Shown here piece by piece: positions 48,914 to 63,249 of a DNA stretch of 64,000 bases. The notes under the pieces were generated by a model. It did no database searches, was not told the origin of the DNA, and was given only the letters and a program-made list of their open reading frames with translations. This DNA is from Schistocephalus solidus (lineage: Eukaryota > Platyhelminthes > Cestoda > Diphyllobothriidea > Diphyllobothriidae): positions 1-64,000 of the forward strand of contig WEDG01011917.1 in NCBI GenBank assembly GCA_017591395.1, in the 5' to 3' direction. Both the position numbers and the translations under genes were made by a program. How positions within the stretch are numbered: the stretch's first letter is position 1; each line of letters opens with the position of its first letter.

Positions 48914-51900
48914 TCAACATATGCCACATGCCGCAATGTGAACGCCTCCAGGGGTTTCAGTCAGAGCTCCAGCACACAACGGAACATACATGTTCCTTAA
49001 TGAGATCAGTGGGTAACACACTATCATCATATTACCGATTGCAACCGAAACAACAATGAGACCGTGGCTCATTGGTTGAGCATTCAAAACAAAAACCAAA
49101 GTTTTCGGGTTCAAATCCAAGGTGTGCCACAATTGGCATTGCGTATGACTGGCTGATGACGGCATATAAGCCAAAAATGGCCATTCCGGTCTCACTTGTC
49201 TTTGTAGGTTCCACTTTAACAACATATGCCACATGCCGCTATGTGACCGCCTGCGAGGGTTTCAGTCTGAGCTCCAGGGCAGAACGGAACATATATGTCC
49301 CTTAAGCAGATCGGTGAGTAACACACTATTATCATATTCCCGATCGCAACTTATAAAACAACAAGCTCGTGGCTCAACGGTCGGGCATTCAACTCCATAA
49401 CCAAATGTGTTTGGCTCGATTTCAGGTGTGCCACACTTGGGATTGGCTAGACTGGCTTATGACGGCTCATAAGCCAGAAATGGCCATTCTCGTCACTTTT
49501 GGGTTTGTCGGTTCCACTTTGTCAACATATGCCACATTCCGCTATGCGACCGCCTGCGAGGGTGTCAGTCTGTGCTCCAGGGAACTACGGAACATACATG
49601 TTCATTTAGCAGATTGGTGAGCAACACACTATCATCATATTCCCGATTGCAACCGAAAAACCAAAGAGACCGTAACTCACTGGTTGAGCGTTCGACATAA
49701 TAACCAAAGTTCGTGGGTACAAATCCCAGGTGTGCAACAATTGGGATTGCGTATGACTGGCTGATGATGGAATATAAGCCAGAAATGGCCATTCCGGTCT
49801 CAATTGTATTTGTCGGTTCCATTTTATCAACATATGCCACATGCCGCTATGTGACCGCCTGCGAGGGTTTCAGTCAGAGCTCCAGCACAACACAGAACAT
49901 ACATGTTCCTTAAGGAGATCGGTTATTAACACACTCCTATCATATTACCGATTGCAACCGAAAAAGAAACGAGTCCCTGGCTCATTTGTTAAGCGTTCAA
50001 CACAATAACCAAAGGTCGCGGGTTCGAATACCAGGTGTGCCACTCTTGGGATTGCGTATGACTGGCTGATGATGGCATATAAGCCAGAAATGGCCATTGC
50101 GGTCTCCCTTCTATTTGTCGGTTACACTTTATCAACATATGCCACATGCCGCTATGTGACCGCCTGCGAGGGTTTAAGTCTAATATCCAGTGCACAATGG
50201 AACAATCATCATCCTACAGCAGATCGGTGAGCAACACACTATCATCATATTTCCGATCACAACCGGCAATCAATGAGACCCTGGCTGATAGTTAGAGCAT
50301 TCGACTCAATTACCGAATGTCGCGAGTTCGAATTCCAGGTGTGGCTAACTAGAGGATTGCGAATGACTGGCTGATAACGGCATATAAGCCAAAAATGGCC
50401 ATTCCGGTCTCACTTGTCTTTGTAGGTTCCACCTTCACAACATATGCCACATGCCGCTATGTGACCGCCTGCGAGGGTTTCAGTCTGAGCTCCAGCACAC
50501 TACGGAACATACATGTTCCTTAAGCAGATCGGTGAGTAACCCACTATCATCATATTCCCGATCGCAACATACATAACAACAAGCTCTTGGTTCATCGGTC
50601 GTGCGTTAAACTCAATAACCAAATGTGTCTGGTTCGATTCCAGGTGTGCCACACTTGGGATTGGGTATGACTGGCTAATGACGGCTAATAAACCAGAAAT
50701 TGCCATTCTGATCACCCTTGTGTTTGTCGGTTCCACTTTATCAACATATGCCAAATGCCGCTATGTGACCACCTGCGAGGGTTTAGTCTGAGATCAAGCG
50801 CACAACGGAACATACATGTTCCTTATGCAGATCGGTGAGTAACACACTACTATCATATTCCCCATCACAGCTTAAAAAACAACGAGACCGTAGCTCATAG
50901 GTAGAGCGTTCAACACAATAACCAAATGATGCAGGTTCGAATCCCAGGTGTGCAAACTTGGTATTGCCTATGACTGGCGGATGACGGCTAATAAGCCAGA
51001 AAAGGCCATTCCGGTCTCCCCTGTATTTGTCGGTTCCTTTTTATCAACATATGCAACATGCTGCTATGTGACCGTCTCCGAGGGTTTCAGTCAGAGCTTC
51101 AGGACACATCAGAACATACATGTTCATTATTGAGATCGGTAAGTAACACACTATTATCATATTACCGATTGCAACTGAAAAAACAATGAGACCGTGGCTC
51201 ATTGGTTGAGCGTTCAACGCAGAACCAAAGGTCGCGGGTTCGAATTCCAGGTGTGCCACACTTAGGATTGCGTATGACTGGCTGATGACGGCATATAAGC
51301 CAGAAACGGCCATTCCGGTTTCCCTTGTATTTGTTGGTTTCACTTGATAAACTAATGCCACATAACGCTATATGACCGCCTATGAGACTTAAGTTTAAGA
51401 TCCAGTGCACAATGGAACAAACGTCATCCTACAGCAGATCGGTGAGCAATACACTACCATCATATTTCCGATCACAACCGGCAAAACAATGAGCCGCTGT
51501 CACATAGTTAGAGCATTGGACTCAATTACCGCATGTCGCGGGTTCGCATTCCAGGTGTGGCAAACTAGGGGATTGCGAATGAATGGCTGATAACGGCATA
51601 TAAGCCAGAAATGGTCATTCCGGTCTCACTTGTCTTTGTCGGTTCCACTTTATCTACATATGCCACATGCCGCTAGGTGACCGCCTGCGAGGGTTTCAGT
51701 CTGAGCTCCAGGGCACTACCGAACATACATGTTCCTTGGGCAGACCGGTGAGCAACACACTATTAACATATTCCCGATCGCAATTTACAAAACAACGAGC
51801 CCGTGGCTTATTGGTCGAGCGTATGACTAAATAACCAAAGGTGTCGGGTTCAAATCCCAGGTTTGCCACACTTTGGTTTGCGTATAACTGGCTAATGACG

Positions 51901-54116
51901 GCTAATAAGCCAGAAATTGCCATTTAGGTCACCCTTGTTTTTGTCGGTTCCACTTTAGCAACATATGCCACATGCCGCTACGTGACCGTCTGCGAGGGTG
52001 TCAGTCTGAGCTCCAGGGAACTACGGAACATACATGTTCCTTTAGCAGATCGGTGAGCAACACACTATAGTCATATATCCGATCAAAACCGACAAATCAA
52101 CGAGCCAATGGCTCATTGGTCGAGTGTTCGACGCAATAACCAAAGTCGCGGGTTCGAATCCAAGGTGTGCCACACTTGGGATTGCGTATGACTGGCTGAT
52201 GACGGCCTATAAGGCAGAAATTGCCATTCAGGTCTCCCTTGTATTTGTTGGTTCCATTTTATCAACATATGCCACATGCCGCAATGTGACCGCCTCCAAG
52301 GGTTTCAGTCAGAGCTCCAGCACACAACGGAACATACATGTTCCTTAATGAGATCAGTGGGTAACACACTATCATCATATTACCGATTGCAACCGAAACA
52401 ACAATGAGACCGTGGCTCATTGGTTGAGAATTCAAAACAAAAACCAAAGTTTTCGGGTTCAAATCCAAGGTGTGCCACAATTGGCATTGCGTATGACTGG
52501 CTGATGACGGCCTATAAGGCAGAAATTGCCATTTCGGTCTCCCTTGTAATTGTTGGTTCCAATTTATCAACATATGCCACATGCCGCTATGTGACCGCCT
52601 CTGAGGGTTTCCGTCAGGGCTTCAGGACACAACGGAACATACATGTTCATTAAGGAGATCGGTGAGTAACACACTATTATCATATTACCGATTGTAACCG
52701 AAAAAAAAACAACAAGACCGTGGCTCACTGGTAGAGCGTTTGACAAAATAACCAAAGATTCCGGGTCGAATCCCAGGTGTGCCACACTTGGGATTGGGAC
52801 TAACTGGCAAATGACGGCATATAAGCCAGAAATGGCCATTCCAGTCTCCCTTGTATTGGTTGGTTTCAATTAATGAACAGATGCCATATGCCGCAATGTG
52901 ACCACCTGCGAGGGTTTAGTCTGAGATCAAGGGCACAACGGAACATACATGTTCCTCAAGCAGGTCCGTTAGTAACACACTACTATCATATTCCCCATCA
53001 CAACTTAAAAAACAACGAGGCCGTAGCTCATTGGTAGAGCGTTCAACACAATAACCAAATGATGCAGGTTCGAATCCCAGGTGTGCAAACTTGGTATTGC
53101 CGATGACTGGCGGATGACGGCTAATAAGCCAGAAAAGGCCATTCCGGTCTCCCCTGTATTTGTCGGTTCCTTTTTATCAACATATGCAACATGCCGCTTT
53201 GTGACCGTCTCCGAGGGTTTCAGTCTGAGCTCCAGGGACACTTCAGAACATACATGTTCATTATTGAGATCGGTGAGTAACACACTATTATCATATTACC
53301 GATTGCAACCGAAAAAACAATGAGACCGTGGCTCATTGGTTGAGCGTTCAACGCAAAAACCAAAGGTCGCGGGTTCGAATTCCAGGTGTGCCACACTTAG
53401 GATTGCGTATGACTGGCTGATGACGGCATATAAGCCAGAAACGGCCATTCCGATCTCCCTTGTATTTGTCGGGTTTCCACTTTATCAAACTATATGCCAC
53501 ATGCCGCTATGTGACCGCCTACGAGGGCTTTCAGTCTAAGATCCAGTGCACAACGGAACATACGTCATCCTACAGCAGATCGGTGAGCAATACACTACCA
53601 TCATATTTCCGATCACAACCGACAAAACAACGAGCCCGTGGCTCATATGGTTAGAGCGTTCGACTCAATTACCACATGTCGCGGGTTCGAATCCCAGGTG
53701 TGCCACACTTGGGATTGCGTATGACTGGCTGATGACGGCATATAAGCCAGAAATGGTCATTCCGGTCTCACTTGTCTTTGTCGGTTCCACTTTATCTACA
53801 TATGCCACATGCCGCTAGGTGACCGCCTGCGAGGGTTTCAGTCTGAGCTCCAGGGCACTACCGAACATACATGTTCCATGAGCAGACCGGTGTGCAACAC
53901 ACTATTAACATATTCCCGGTCGCAATTTACAAAACAACGAGCCCGTGGCTTATTGGTCGAGCGTTCGATACAATAACCAAAGGTGTCGGGTTCAAATCCC
54001 AGGTATGCCACACATTGGTTTGCGTATAACTGGCTGATGACGGCTAATAAGCCAGAAATTGCCATTCCGGTCACCCCTTGTTTTTGTCGGTTCCACTTTA
54101 GCAACATACGCCACAT
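48914..54116 (+). repeat. Higher-order repeat E (7-unit and 11-unit offsets)
   Basis: A unit with GTATTGCCTATGACTGGCGG at about 50958 recurs, with one base difference, at about 53091 (2133 bp, 7 units), followed by the same neighbours. A unit with GTTTTCGGGTTCAAATCCAAG at about 49099 recurs at about 52447 (3348 bp, 11 units). Confidence 0.7.
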
Positions 54117-54949
54117 GCCGCTACGTGACCGTCTGCGAGGGTGTCAGTCTGAGCTCCAGGGAACTACGGAACATACATGTTCCTTTAAGCAGATCGGTGA
54201 GCGACAAACTATCATCAAATTCCCGATCGCAACCGACAAATCAACGAGCCCGTGGCACAATTGTCGTGCGTTCGACTCAATAACCAAAGGTCGCGGGTTT
54301 GAATCCAAGGTGTTCCACATTTGGGATTGGGTATGACTGGCTGATGACGGCCTATAAGCCAGAAATTGCCATTCAGGTCTCCCCTTGTATTTGTCGGTTC
54401 CATTTTATCAACATATGCCACATGCCGCTATGTGACCGCCTGCGAGGGTTTCAGTCTGAGCTCCAGGGCAGAACGGAACATACATGTTCCTTAAGCAGAT
54501 CGGTGAGTAACACACTATTATCATATTCCCGATCGCAACTTACAAATCAACGAGCTCGTGGCTCAATGGTCGAGCGTTTCAACTCAATAACCAAAGGTTG
54601 CGGGTTCGAATCCCAGGTGTGCCACACTTGGGATTGGGTATGACTGGCTTATGACGGCTCATAAGCCAGAAATGGCCATTCCGGTCTCCCCTTTTAGGTT
54701 TGTCGGTTCCACTTTGTCAACATATGCCACATTCCGCTATGCGACCGCCTGCGAGGGTTAAGTCTGAGCTCCAGGGAACTACGGAACATACATGTTCCTT
54801 TAGCAGATCGGTGAGCAACACACTATCATCATATTCCCGATCGCAACCGACAAAAGAACGAGCCCAGGGATTATTGGAAGAGCGTTCGACTAAAATAACC
54901 AAATGTCGCGGGTTCGTATCCCAGGTGTGCCACACTTGGGATTGCGTAT

Positions 54950-54994
54950 GACTGGCTGATGACGGCTTATAAGCCAGAAATGGCCATTCCGGTC
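54950..54994 (+). ncRNA. Hammerhead ribozyme with alternative stem II loop
   Basis: Stem II reads GGCT, TATA, AGCC, a 4-bp stem with a changed loop compared with GGCT-AATA-AGCC. Other parts are intact, and the upstream GGGA and downstream TCCC are present. Confidence 0.72.
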
Positions 54995-55689
54995 TCCCTT
55001 GTATTTTTCGGTTCCACTTTATCAACATATGCCACATGCCGCTATGTGACCGCCTGCGAGGGCTCTAGTCTGAGCTCCAGGGAACTACGGAACATACATG
55101 TTCCTTAAGCAGATCGGTGAGCAACACACTATCATCATATTCCCGATCGCAACCGACTAAAACAACGAGCCCGTGGCTCATTGGTCGAGCGTTCAACACA
55201 ATAACCAAAAGGTCGCGGGTTCGAATCCAAGGTGTGCCCACTTGATTGCGTATGACTGGCTGATGACGGCATATAAGCCAGAAATGGCCATTCCGGTCTC
55301 ACCTTGTCTTTGTCGGTTCCACTTTGTCAACATATGCCACAGGTCGCCATGCGACCGCTTCCGAGGGCTAAAGTCTGAGCTCTAGGGAACTACGGAACGT
55401 ACGTGTTCCTCAAGCAGATTCTTGAGTAACACACTATTAACATATTCCCGATCACATTATACAATACAACGAGCCCGTGGCTTATTGGTCGAGCGTTCGA
55501 TACAATAACCAAAGGTTTCGGGTTCAAATCCCAGGTATGCCACACTTCGGATTGCGTATGACTGGCTGATGACGGCATATAAGCCAGAAATGGCCATTCC
55601 GGTCTCCCTTGTGTTTGTCGGTTCCACTTTATCAACATATGCCACATGCCGCTATGTGACCACCTGCGAGGGCTTAAGTCTGAGATCAA

Positions 55690-58600
55690 GGGCACAACGG
55701 AACATACATGTTCGTTAAGCAGGTTCGTGAGTAACACACTATTATCATATTACCGATTGCAACCGAAAAAGAAACGAGTCCGTGGCTCATTTGTTGAACT
55801 TTCGACATAATAACCAAAGGTCGCGGGTTCGAATCCCAGGTGTGCCACAATTAGGATTGCGTATGACTGGCTGATGACGGCAAAGAAGCCAGAAATGGCC
55901 ATTCATGTCTCACTTGTCTTTGTCGGTTCCACTTTATCTACATATGCCACATGCCGCTATGTGACCGCCTGCGACGGTTTCAGTCTGAGCTCCAGGGCAC
56001 TACCGAACATACATGTTCATTAAGCAGATCGGTGAGTTACACACTATCATCATATTCCCGTTCGCCACCGACTAATCAACGAGCCCATGGCTCATTGGTC
56101 GAGCGTTCGACTCAATAACCCAAGTTCAAGGGTTCGAATCCAAGGTGTGCCCACTTGGGATTGCGTATGACTGGCTGATGACAGCCTATAAGGCAGAAAT
56201 TGCCATTCCGGTCTCACTTGTCTATGTCGGTTCCACTTTGTCAACATATGCCACAGGTCGCCATGCGACCGCTTCCGAGGGCTTAAGTCTGAGCTCCAGG
56301 GAACGACGGAACGTACGTGTTCCATAAGCAGATCGGTGAAAAACACACTATCCTCATATTCCCGATCTCAACCGACAAAAAAACGAGCCTGGGGATTTTT
56401 GGAAGAGCGTTCGACAAAATAACCAAATGTCCCGGGTCGAAATCCAGGTGTGCCACACTTGGGATTGCGTATGACTGGCTAATGACGGCTTATAAGCCAG
56501 AAATTGCCATTCTGATCACCCTTGTGTTTGTCGGTTCCACTTTATCAACATATGCCAAATGCCGCTATGTAACCGTCTGCGAGGGCTTAGGTCTGAGCTC
56601 CAGGGAACCACGGAACATACATGTTCCTTAAGCAGATCGGTGAGCAACACACTATCATCAAATTCCCGTTCGCAACCGACTAATCAACGAGCCCATGGCT
56701 CATTGGTCGAGCGTTCGACTCAATAACCCAAGTTCAAGGGTTCGAATCCAAGGTGTGCCCACTTGGGATTGCGTATGACTGGCTGATGACAGCCTATAAG
56801 GCAGAAATTGCCATTCCGGTCTCCCTTGTATTTGTCGGTTCCTTTTTATCAACATATGCAACATGCCACTATATGACCACCTGCGCGTGTGTCAGTCTGA
56901 GCTCCAAGGCACAACATAACATACATGTTCCTCAAGCAGATTCTTGAGTAACACACTATTTACATATTCCCGATCATACTATACAATACAACGAGCCTGT
57001 GGCTCATTGGTCGAGATTTCAACCCAATAGCCAAAGGTTGCGGGATCGAATCCCTGGTGTGCCACACTTGGTATTGCGTATGACTGGCTGATGACGGCAT
57101 ATAAGCCAGAAATGGCCATTCCGGTCTCCCTTGTATTGGTCGGTTCCACTTTATCAACATATGCCACATGCCGCTATGTGACCACCTGCGAAGGTTTAGT
57201 CTGAGATCAAGGGCACAACGGAACATACATGTTCGTTAAGCAGGTCCGTGAGTATCACACTATTATCATATTACCGATTGCAACCGAAAAAGAAACGAGT
57301 CCGTGGCTCATTTGTTGAACTTTCGACATAATAACCAAAGGTCGCGGGTTCGAATACCAGGTGTGCCACAATTAGGATTGCATATGACTGGCTAATGACG
57401 GCATATAAGCCAGAAATGGCCATTCATGTCTCACTTGTCTTTGTCGGTTCCACTTTATCTACATATGCCACATGCCGCTATGTGACCGCCTGCGACGGTT
57501 TCAGTCTGAGCTCCAGGGCACTACCGAACATACATGTTCATTAAGCAGATCGGTGAGTTACACACTATCATCATATTCCCGTTCGCCACCGACTAATCAA
57601 CGAGCCCATGGCTCATTGGTCGAGCGTTCGACTCAATAACCAAAGTTCGCGGGTTCGAATCCAAGGTGTGCCCACTTGGGATTGCGTATGACTGGCTGAT
57701 GACAGCCTATAAGGCAGAAATTGCCATTCCGGTCTCCCTTGTATTTGTCGGTTCCTTTTTATCAACATATGCAACATGCCACTATATGACCACCTGCGCG
57801 TGTGTCAGTCTGAGCTCCAAGGCACAACATAACATACATGTTCCTCAAGCAGATTCTTGAGTAACACACTATTAACATATTCCCGATCACATTATACAAT
57901 ACAACGAGCCTGTGGCTCATTGGTCGAGATTTCAACCCAATAGCCAAAGGTTGCGGGATCGAATCCCTGGTGTGCCACACTTGGTATTGCGTATGACTGG
58001 CTGATGACGGCATATAAGCCAGAAATGGCCATTCCGGTCTCCCTACTGTTTGTTGGTTCCACTTTATCAACATATGCCACATGCCGCTATGTGACCACCT
58101 GCGAAGGTTAAGTCTGAGATCAAGGGCACAACGGAACATACATGTTCCTTAAGCAGATCGGTGAGCAACACACTATCATCAAATTCCCGATCGCCACCGA
58201 CTAATCAACGAGCCCATGGCTCATTGGTCGAGCGTTCGACTCAATAACCAAAGTTCGCGGGTTCGAATCCAAGGTGTGCCAACTTGGGATTGCGTATGAC
58301 TGGCTGATGACGGCCTATAAGGCAGAAATTGCCATTCCGGTCTCCCTTGTATTTGTCGGTTCCTTTTTATCAACATATGCAACATGCCACTATATGACCG
58401 CCTGCAAGTGTGTCAGTCTGAGCTCCAAGGCACAACATAACATACATGTTCCTCAAGCAGATTCTTGAGTAACACACTATTAACATATTCCCGATCACAT
58501 TATACAATACAACGAGCCTGTGGCTCATTGGTCGAGCGTTCGACTCAATAACCAATGGTCGCGGGTTCGAATCCAAGGTGTGCCACTCTTGGGATTGCGT

Positions 58601-58800
58601 ATGACCGGCTGACGACGGCATATAAGCCAGAAATTGCCATTCCGGTCTCCCTTGTATTTGTCGGTTCCTTTTTATCAACATATGCAACATGCCACTATAT
58701 GACCACCTGCGAGGGTTTAAGTCTGAGCTCCAGGGCACTACGAACCATACATGTTCCTTAAGCAGATGGGTGAGTAACACACTATTATCATATTCCCGAT
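55690..58800 (+). repeat. Higher-order repeat F (5-unit, with 3-unit sub-period)
   Basis: TTGTTGAACTTTCGACATAA at 55791 recurs at 57312 (1521 bp, 5 units), followed by the same TTCGCCACCGACTAATC unit at 56061 and 57582. Within it, a unit with GACAGCCTATAAGGCAG recurs at about 56178, 56786 and 57699 (608 and 913 bp). Confidence 0.7.
58603..58647 (+). ncRNA. Hammerhead ribozyme variant GACCGG / CTGACGA
   Basis: Three informative differences occur together. Stem I is GACCGG with CCGGTC, all Watson-Crick. The core is CTGACGA, where the changed base is N7, the one freely variable position of that box. Stem III reads ATTGCCAT, keeping the two outer pairs around a UGCC loop. Two of the changes are neutral or helpful for a hammerhead, which supports the structural reading. 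Confidence 0.72.
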
Positions 58801-61338
58801 CGCAACTTACAAAACAACAAGCTCGTGTTTCATCGGTCGTGCGTTAGACTCAATAACCAAATGTGTCTGGTTCAATTCCAGGTGTGCCACACGTGGGATT
58901 GGGTATGACTGGCTGATGACGGCATATAAGCCAGAAATGGCCATTCCGGTCTCCCCTTGTATTTTGTCGGTTCCACTTTTATCAACATATGCCACATGCC
59001 GCTATGTGACCGCCTGCGAGGGCTTAAGTCTGAGCTCCAGGGAACAACGGAACATACATGTTCATTAAGGAGATCGGTGTGTAACACACTATTATCATTT
59101 TACCGATTGCAACCGAAAAAACAACGAGACCGTGGCTCATTGGTTGAGCGTTTTCGACATAATAACCAAAGGTCGCGGGTTCAAAATCCCAGGTGTGCCA
59201 CAATTAGGATTGCGTATGACTGGCTGATGACGGCATATAAAGGCCAGAAATGGCCATTCCGGTCTCACTTGTCTTTGTCGGTTCCACTTTATCTAACATA
59301 TGCCACATGCCGCTATGCGACCGCCTGCGAGGGTTTCAGTCTGAGCTCCAGGGCACTACCGAACATACATGTTCCTTTAAGCAGATCGGTGAGTTACACA
59401 CTATCATCATATTCCCGATCGCAACCGACAAAACAACGAGCCCGTGGCTCATTGGTCGAGCGTTCGACTCAATAACCAAAGTTCGCGGGTTCGAATCCAA
59501 GGTGTGCCCACTTGGGATTGCGTATGACTGGCTGATGACGGCCTATAAGGCAGAAATTGTTATTCCGGTCTCCCTTGTATTTGTCGGTTCCTTTTTATCA
59601 ACATATGCAACATGCCACTATATGACCGCCTGCAAGTGTGTCAGTCTGAGCTCCAGGGCACTACCGAACATACATGTTCCTCAAGCAGATTCTTGAGTAA
59701 CACACTATTAACATATTCCCGATCACATTATACAATACAACGAGCCTGTGGCTCATTGGTCGAGATTTCAACCCAATAGCCAAAGGTTGCGGGTTCGAAT
59801 TCCAGGTGTGCCACACTTGGTATTGCGTATGACTGGCTGATGACGGCATATAAGCCAGAAATGGCCATTCCGGTCTCCCTTGTAATTTTCGGTTTAACTT
59901 TATCAACATATGCCACATGCCGCTATGCGACCGCCTGCGAGGGTCTAAAGTCTGAGCTCCAGGGCACAACGGAACATACATGTTCCTCAAGCAGATCTCT
60001 TGAGTAACACACTATTAACATATTCCCGATCACACTATACAAATACAACGAGCCCGTGGCTTATTGGTCGAGCGTTCGATACAATAACCAAAGGTTTCGG
60101 GTTCAAATCCCAGGTATGCCACACTTCGGATTGCGTATGACTGGCTGATGACGGCATATAAGCCAGAAATGGCCATTCCGGTCTCCCTTGTATTGGTCGG
60201 TTCCACTTTATCAACATATGCCACATGCCGCTATGTGACCGCCTGCGAGGGCTTAAGTCTGAGATCAAGGGCACAACGGAACATACATGTTCGTTAAGCA
60301 GGTCCGTGAGTAACACACTATCATCATATTCCCGATCGCAACCGACAAAAACAACGAGCCCGTGGCTCATTGGTCGGCGTTTCGACATAATAACCAAAGG
60401 TCGCGGGTTCGAAATCCCAGGTGTGCCACAATTCGGGATTGCGTATGACTGGCTGATGACGGCATATAAGCCAGAAATGGCCATTCCGGTCTCCCACTTG
60501 TCTTTGTCGGTTCCACTTTTATCAACATATGCCACATGCCGCTATGTGACCACCTGCGACGGTTTCAGTCTGAGCTCCAGGGCACTACCGAACATACATG
60601 TTCATTAAGCAGATTCGGTGAGTTAACACACTATCATCATATTCCCGATCGCAACCGACTAAAACAACGAGCCCATGGCTCATTGGTCGAGCGTTCGACT
60701 CAATAACCAAAGTTCGTGGGTTCGAATCCCAGGTGTGCCACACTTGGGATTGCGTATGACTGGCTGATGACGGCCTTATAAAGCCAGAAATTGCCATTCA
60801 GGTCTCCCTTGTATTTGTCGGTTCCTTTTTATCAACATATGCAACATGCCACTATGCTGACCGCCTGCGAGGGTTTCAGTCTGAGCTCAAGGCACAACGA
60901 ACATACATGTTCCTTAAGCAGATCGGTGAGTAACACACTATCTATCATATTCCCCGATCACAACTTACAAAAACAACGAGCCCGTGGCTCATTGGTAGAG
61001 CGTTCGACACAATAACCAAATGGTCGCGGGTTCGAATCCCAGGTGTGCCACACTTGGGTATTGCGTATGACTGGCTGATGACGGCCATAAGCCAGAAATT
61101 GCCATTCCGGTCTCCCCTTGTATTTTGTCGGTTCCTTATCAACATATGCAACATGCCGCTATGTGACCGCCTGCGAGGGTTTCAGTCTGAGCTCCAGGGA
61201 CACTACAGAACATACATGTTCTTAAGGAGATCGGTGTGTAACACACTATTATCATATTCCCGATTGCAACCGACAAAACAACGAGACCGTGGCTCATTGG
61301 TTGAGCGTTCAACACAATAACCAAAGGTCGCGGGTTCG

Positions 61339-61365
61339 AATCCCAGGTGTGCCACACTTGGGATT
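61339..61365 (+). other. 12-bp hairpin between B box and ribozyme (representative)
   Basis: Arms AATCCCAGGTGT and ACACTTGGGATT pair at all 12 positions (one G-U) around a GCC loop. The 5' arm is the 3' half of the T arm and the following bases. The 3' arm contains the GGGA that can alternatively pair with TCCC after the ribozyme. Units with GCCAAACTTGGG have one mismatch. Confidence 0.7.
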
Positions 61366-63204
61366 GCGTATGACTGGCTGATGACGGCATATAAGCCAGA
61401 AATGGCCATTCCGGTCTCCCTTGTATTTGTCGGTTTCACTTTATCAACATATGCCACATGCCGCTATGCGACCGCCTGCGAGACTCAAGTCTAAGATCCA
61501 GTGCACAATGGAACAAACATCATCCTACAGCAGATCGGTGAGCAACACACTATCATCATATTTCCGATCACAACCGGCAAAACAACGAGCCGCTGGCTCA
61601 TAGTTAGAGAATTCGACTCAATTACCGAATGTCGCGGGTTCGCATTCCAGGTGTGGCAAACTAGGGGATTGCGATATGACTGGCTGATGAAGGCATATAA
61701 GCCAGAAATGGCCATTCCGGTCTCACTTGTCTTTGTCGGTTCCACTTTATCGACATATGCCACAGGCCGCTATGTGACCGCCTGCGAGGGTTTCAGTCTG
61801 AGCTCCAGGGCACTACCGAACATACATGTTCCTTAAGCAGATCGGTGAGTAACACACTATTAACATATTCCCGGTCGCAATTTACAAAACAACGAGCCCG
61901 TGGCTCATTGGTCGAGCGTTCGATAAATAACCAAAGGTGTCGGGTTCGAATCCCAGGTGTGCCACACTTGGGATTGCGTATGACTGGCTGATGACGGCAT
62001 ATAAGCCAGAAATTGCCACTCCGGTCTCCCTTTGTATTTGTCGGTTCCACTTTATCAACATATGCCACATGCCGCTATGTGACCGCCTGCGAGGGTGTCA
62101 GTCTGAGCTCCAGGGAACTACGGAACATACATGTTCTTTAAGCAGATCGGTGAGCAACACACTATAGTCATATATCCGATCAAAACCGACAAATCAACGA
62201 GCCTGATGGCTCATTGGTCGAGTGTTCGACGCAATAACCAAAGTCGCGGGTTTGAATCCAAGGTGTGCCACACTTGGGATTGCGTATGACTGGCTGATGA
62301 CGGCCTATAAGGCAGAAATTGCCATTCAGGTCTCCCTTGTATTTGTTGGTTCCATTTTATCAACATATGCCACATGCCGCTATGTGACCGCCTGCGAGGG
62401 TTTCAGTCTGAGCTCCAGGGCAGAACGGAACATGCATGTCCCTTAAGCAGATCGGTGAGTAACACACTATTATCATATTCCCGATCGCAACTTATAAAAC
62501 AACGAGCCCGTGGCTCATTGGTCAGAGCATTCGACTCAATAACCAAATGTCGTCGGGTTCGATTTCCAGGTGTGCCACACTTGGGATTGCGTATGACTGG
62601 CTGATGACGGCTATAAGCCAGAAATTGCCATTCCGGTCTCCCTTGTATTTGTCGGTTCCACTTTTATCAACATATGCCACATTCCCGCTATGCGACCGCC
62701 TGCGAGGGTGTCAGTCTGAGCTCAGGGAACTACGGAACATACATGTTCATTTAGCAGATTGGTGAGTAACACACTATCATCATATTCCCGATTGCAACCG
62801 ACAAAACAAGGAGCGCGGGGATTATTGGAAGAGCGTTCAACAAAATAACCAAAGGTCGTGGGTCGAATCCAAGGTGTGCCACACTTGGGATTGCGTATGA
62901 CTGGCTGATGACGGCATATAAGCCAGAAATGGCCATTCCGGTCTCCCTTGTATTTTTCGGTTACACTTTATCAACATATGCCACATGCCGCTATGTGACC
63001 GCCTGCGAGGGTTTCAGTCTGAGCTCCAGTACACAACGGAACATACATGTTTCATTAAGCAGATCGGTGAGTAACACACTCTATCATATTCCCGATCGCA
63101 ACCGAAAAACAACGAGCTCCCGTGGCTCATTGGTCGAGCGTTCGACTCAATAACCAAAGGTCGCGGGTTCGAATCCCAGGTGTGCCACTCTTGGGATTGC
63201 GTAT

Positions 63205-63249
63205 GACTGGCTGATGACGGCATATAAGCCAGAAATGGCCATTCCGGTC
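63205..63249 (+). ncRNA. Last intact hammerhead ribozyme of the array
   Basis: Standard GACTGG, CTGATGA, GGC/GCC, GAAA, ATGGCCAT, CCGGTC copy about 230 bp before the right edge. The following TCAC instead of TCCC weakens the outer stem I extension. Confidence 0.72.

Larger units (their letters stand above)
11755..63249 (+). ncRNA. Hammerhead ribozymes, type I, in the array: positions of intact 45-nt motifs
   Basis: Each motif is GACTGG, CTGATGA, 14-nt stem II, GAAA, TGGCCATT, CCGGTC (or a pairing-neutral variant). Intact copies begin at 11755, 13279, 14501, 16332, 18768, 20922, 21226, 21535, 26139, 26455, 28283, 31033, 35648, 38804, 40921, 42446, 42754, 43360, 44885, 54950, 55254, 55560, 57082, 57995, 58603, 58907, 59831, 60139, 60447, 61372, 61678, 62899 and 63205; each is 45 nt. 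Predicted cleavage is after the 39th base. The list is from reading by eye and may miss some. Most other units have the same segment with one or more changes. Core nucleotides and three pairing stems match the type I family; stem III is self-complementary and very short. Activity is inferred. Confidence 0.78.
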
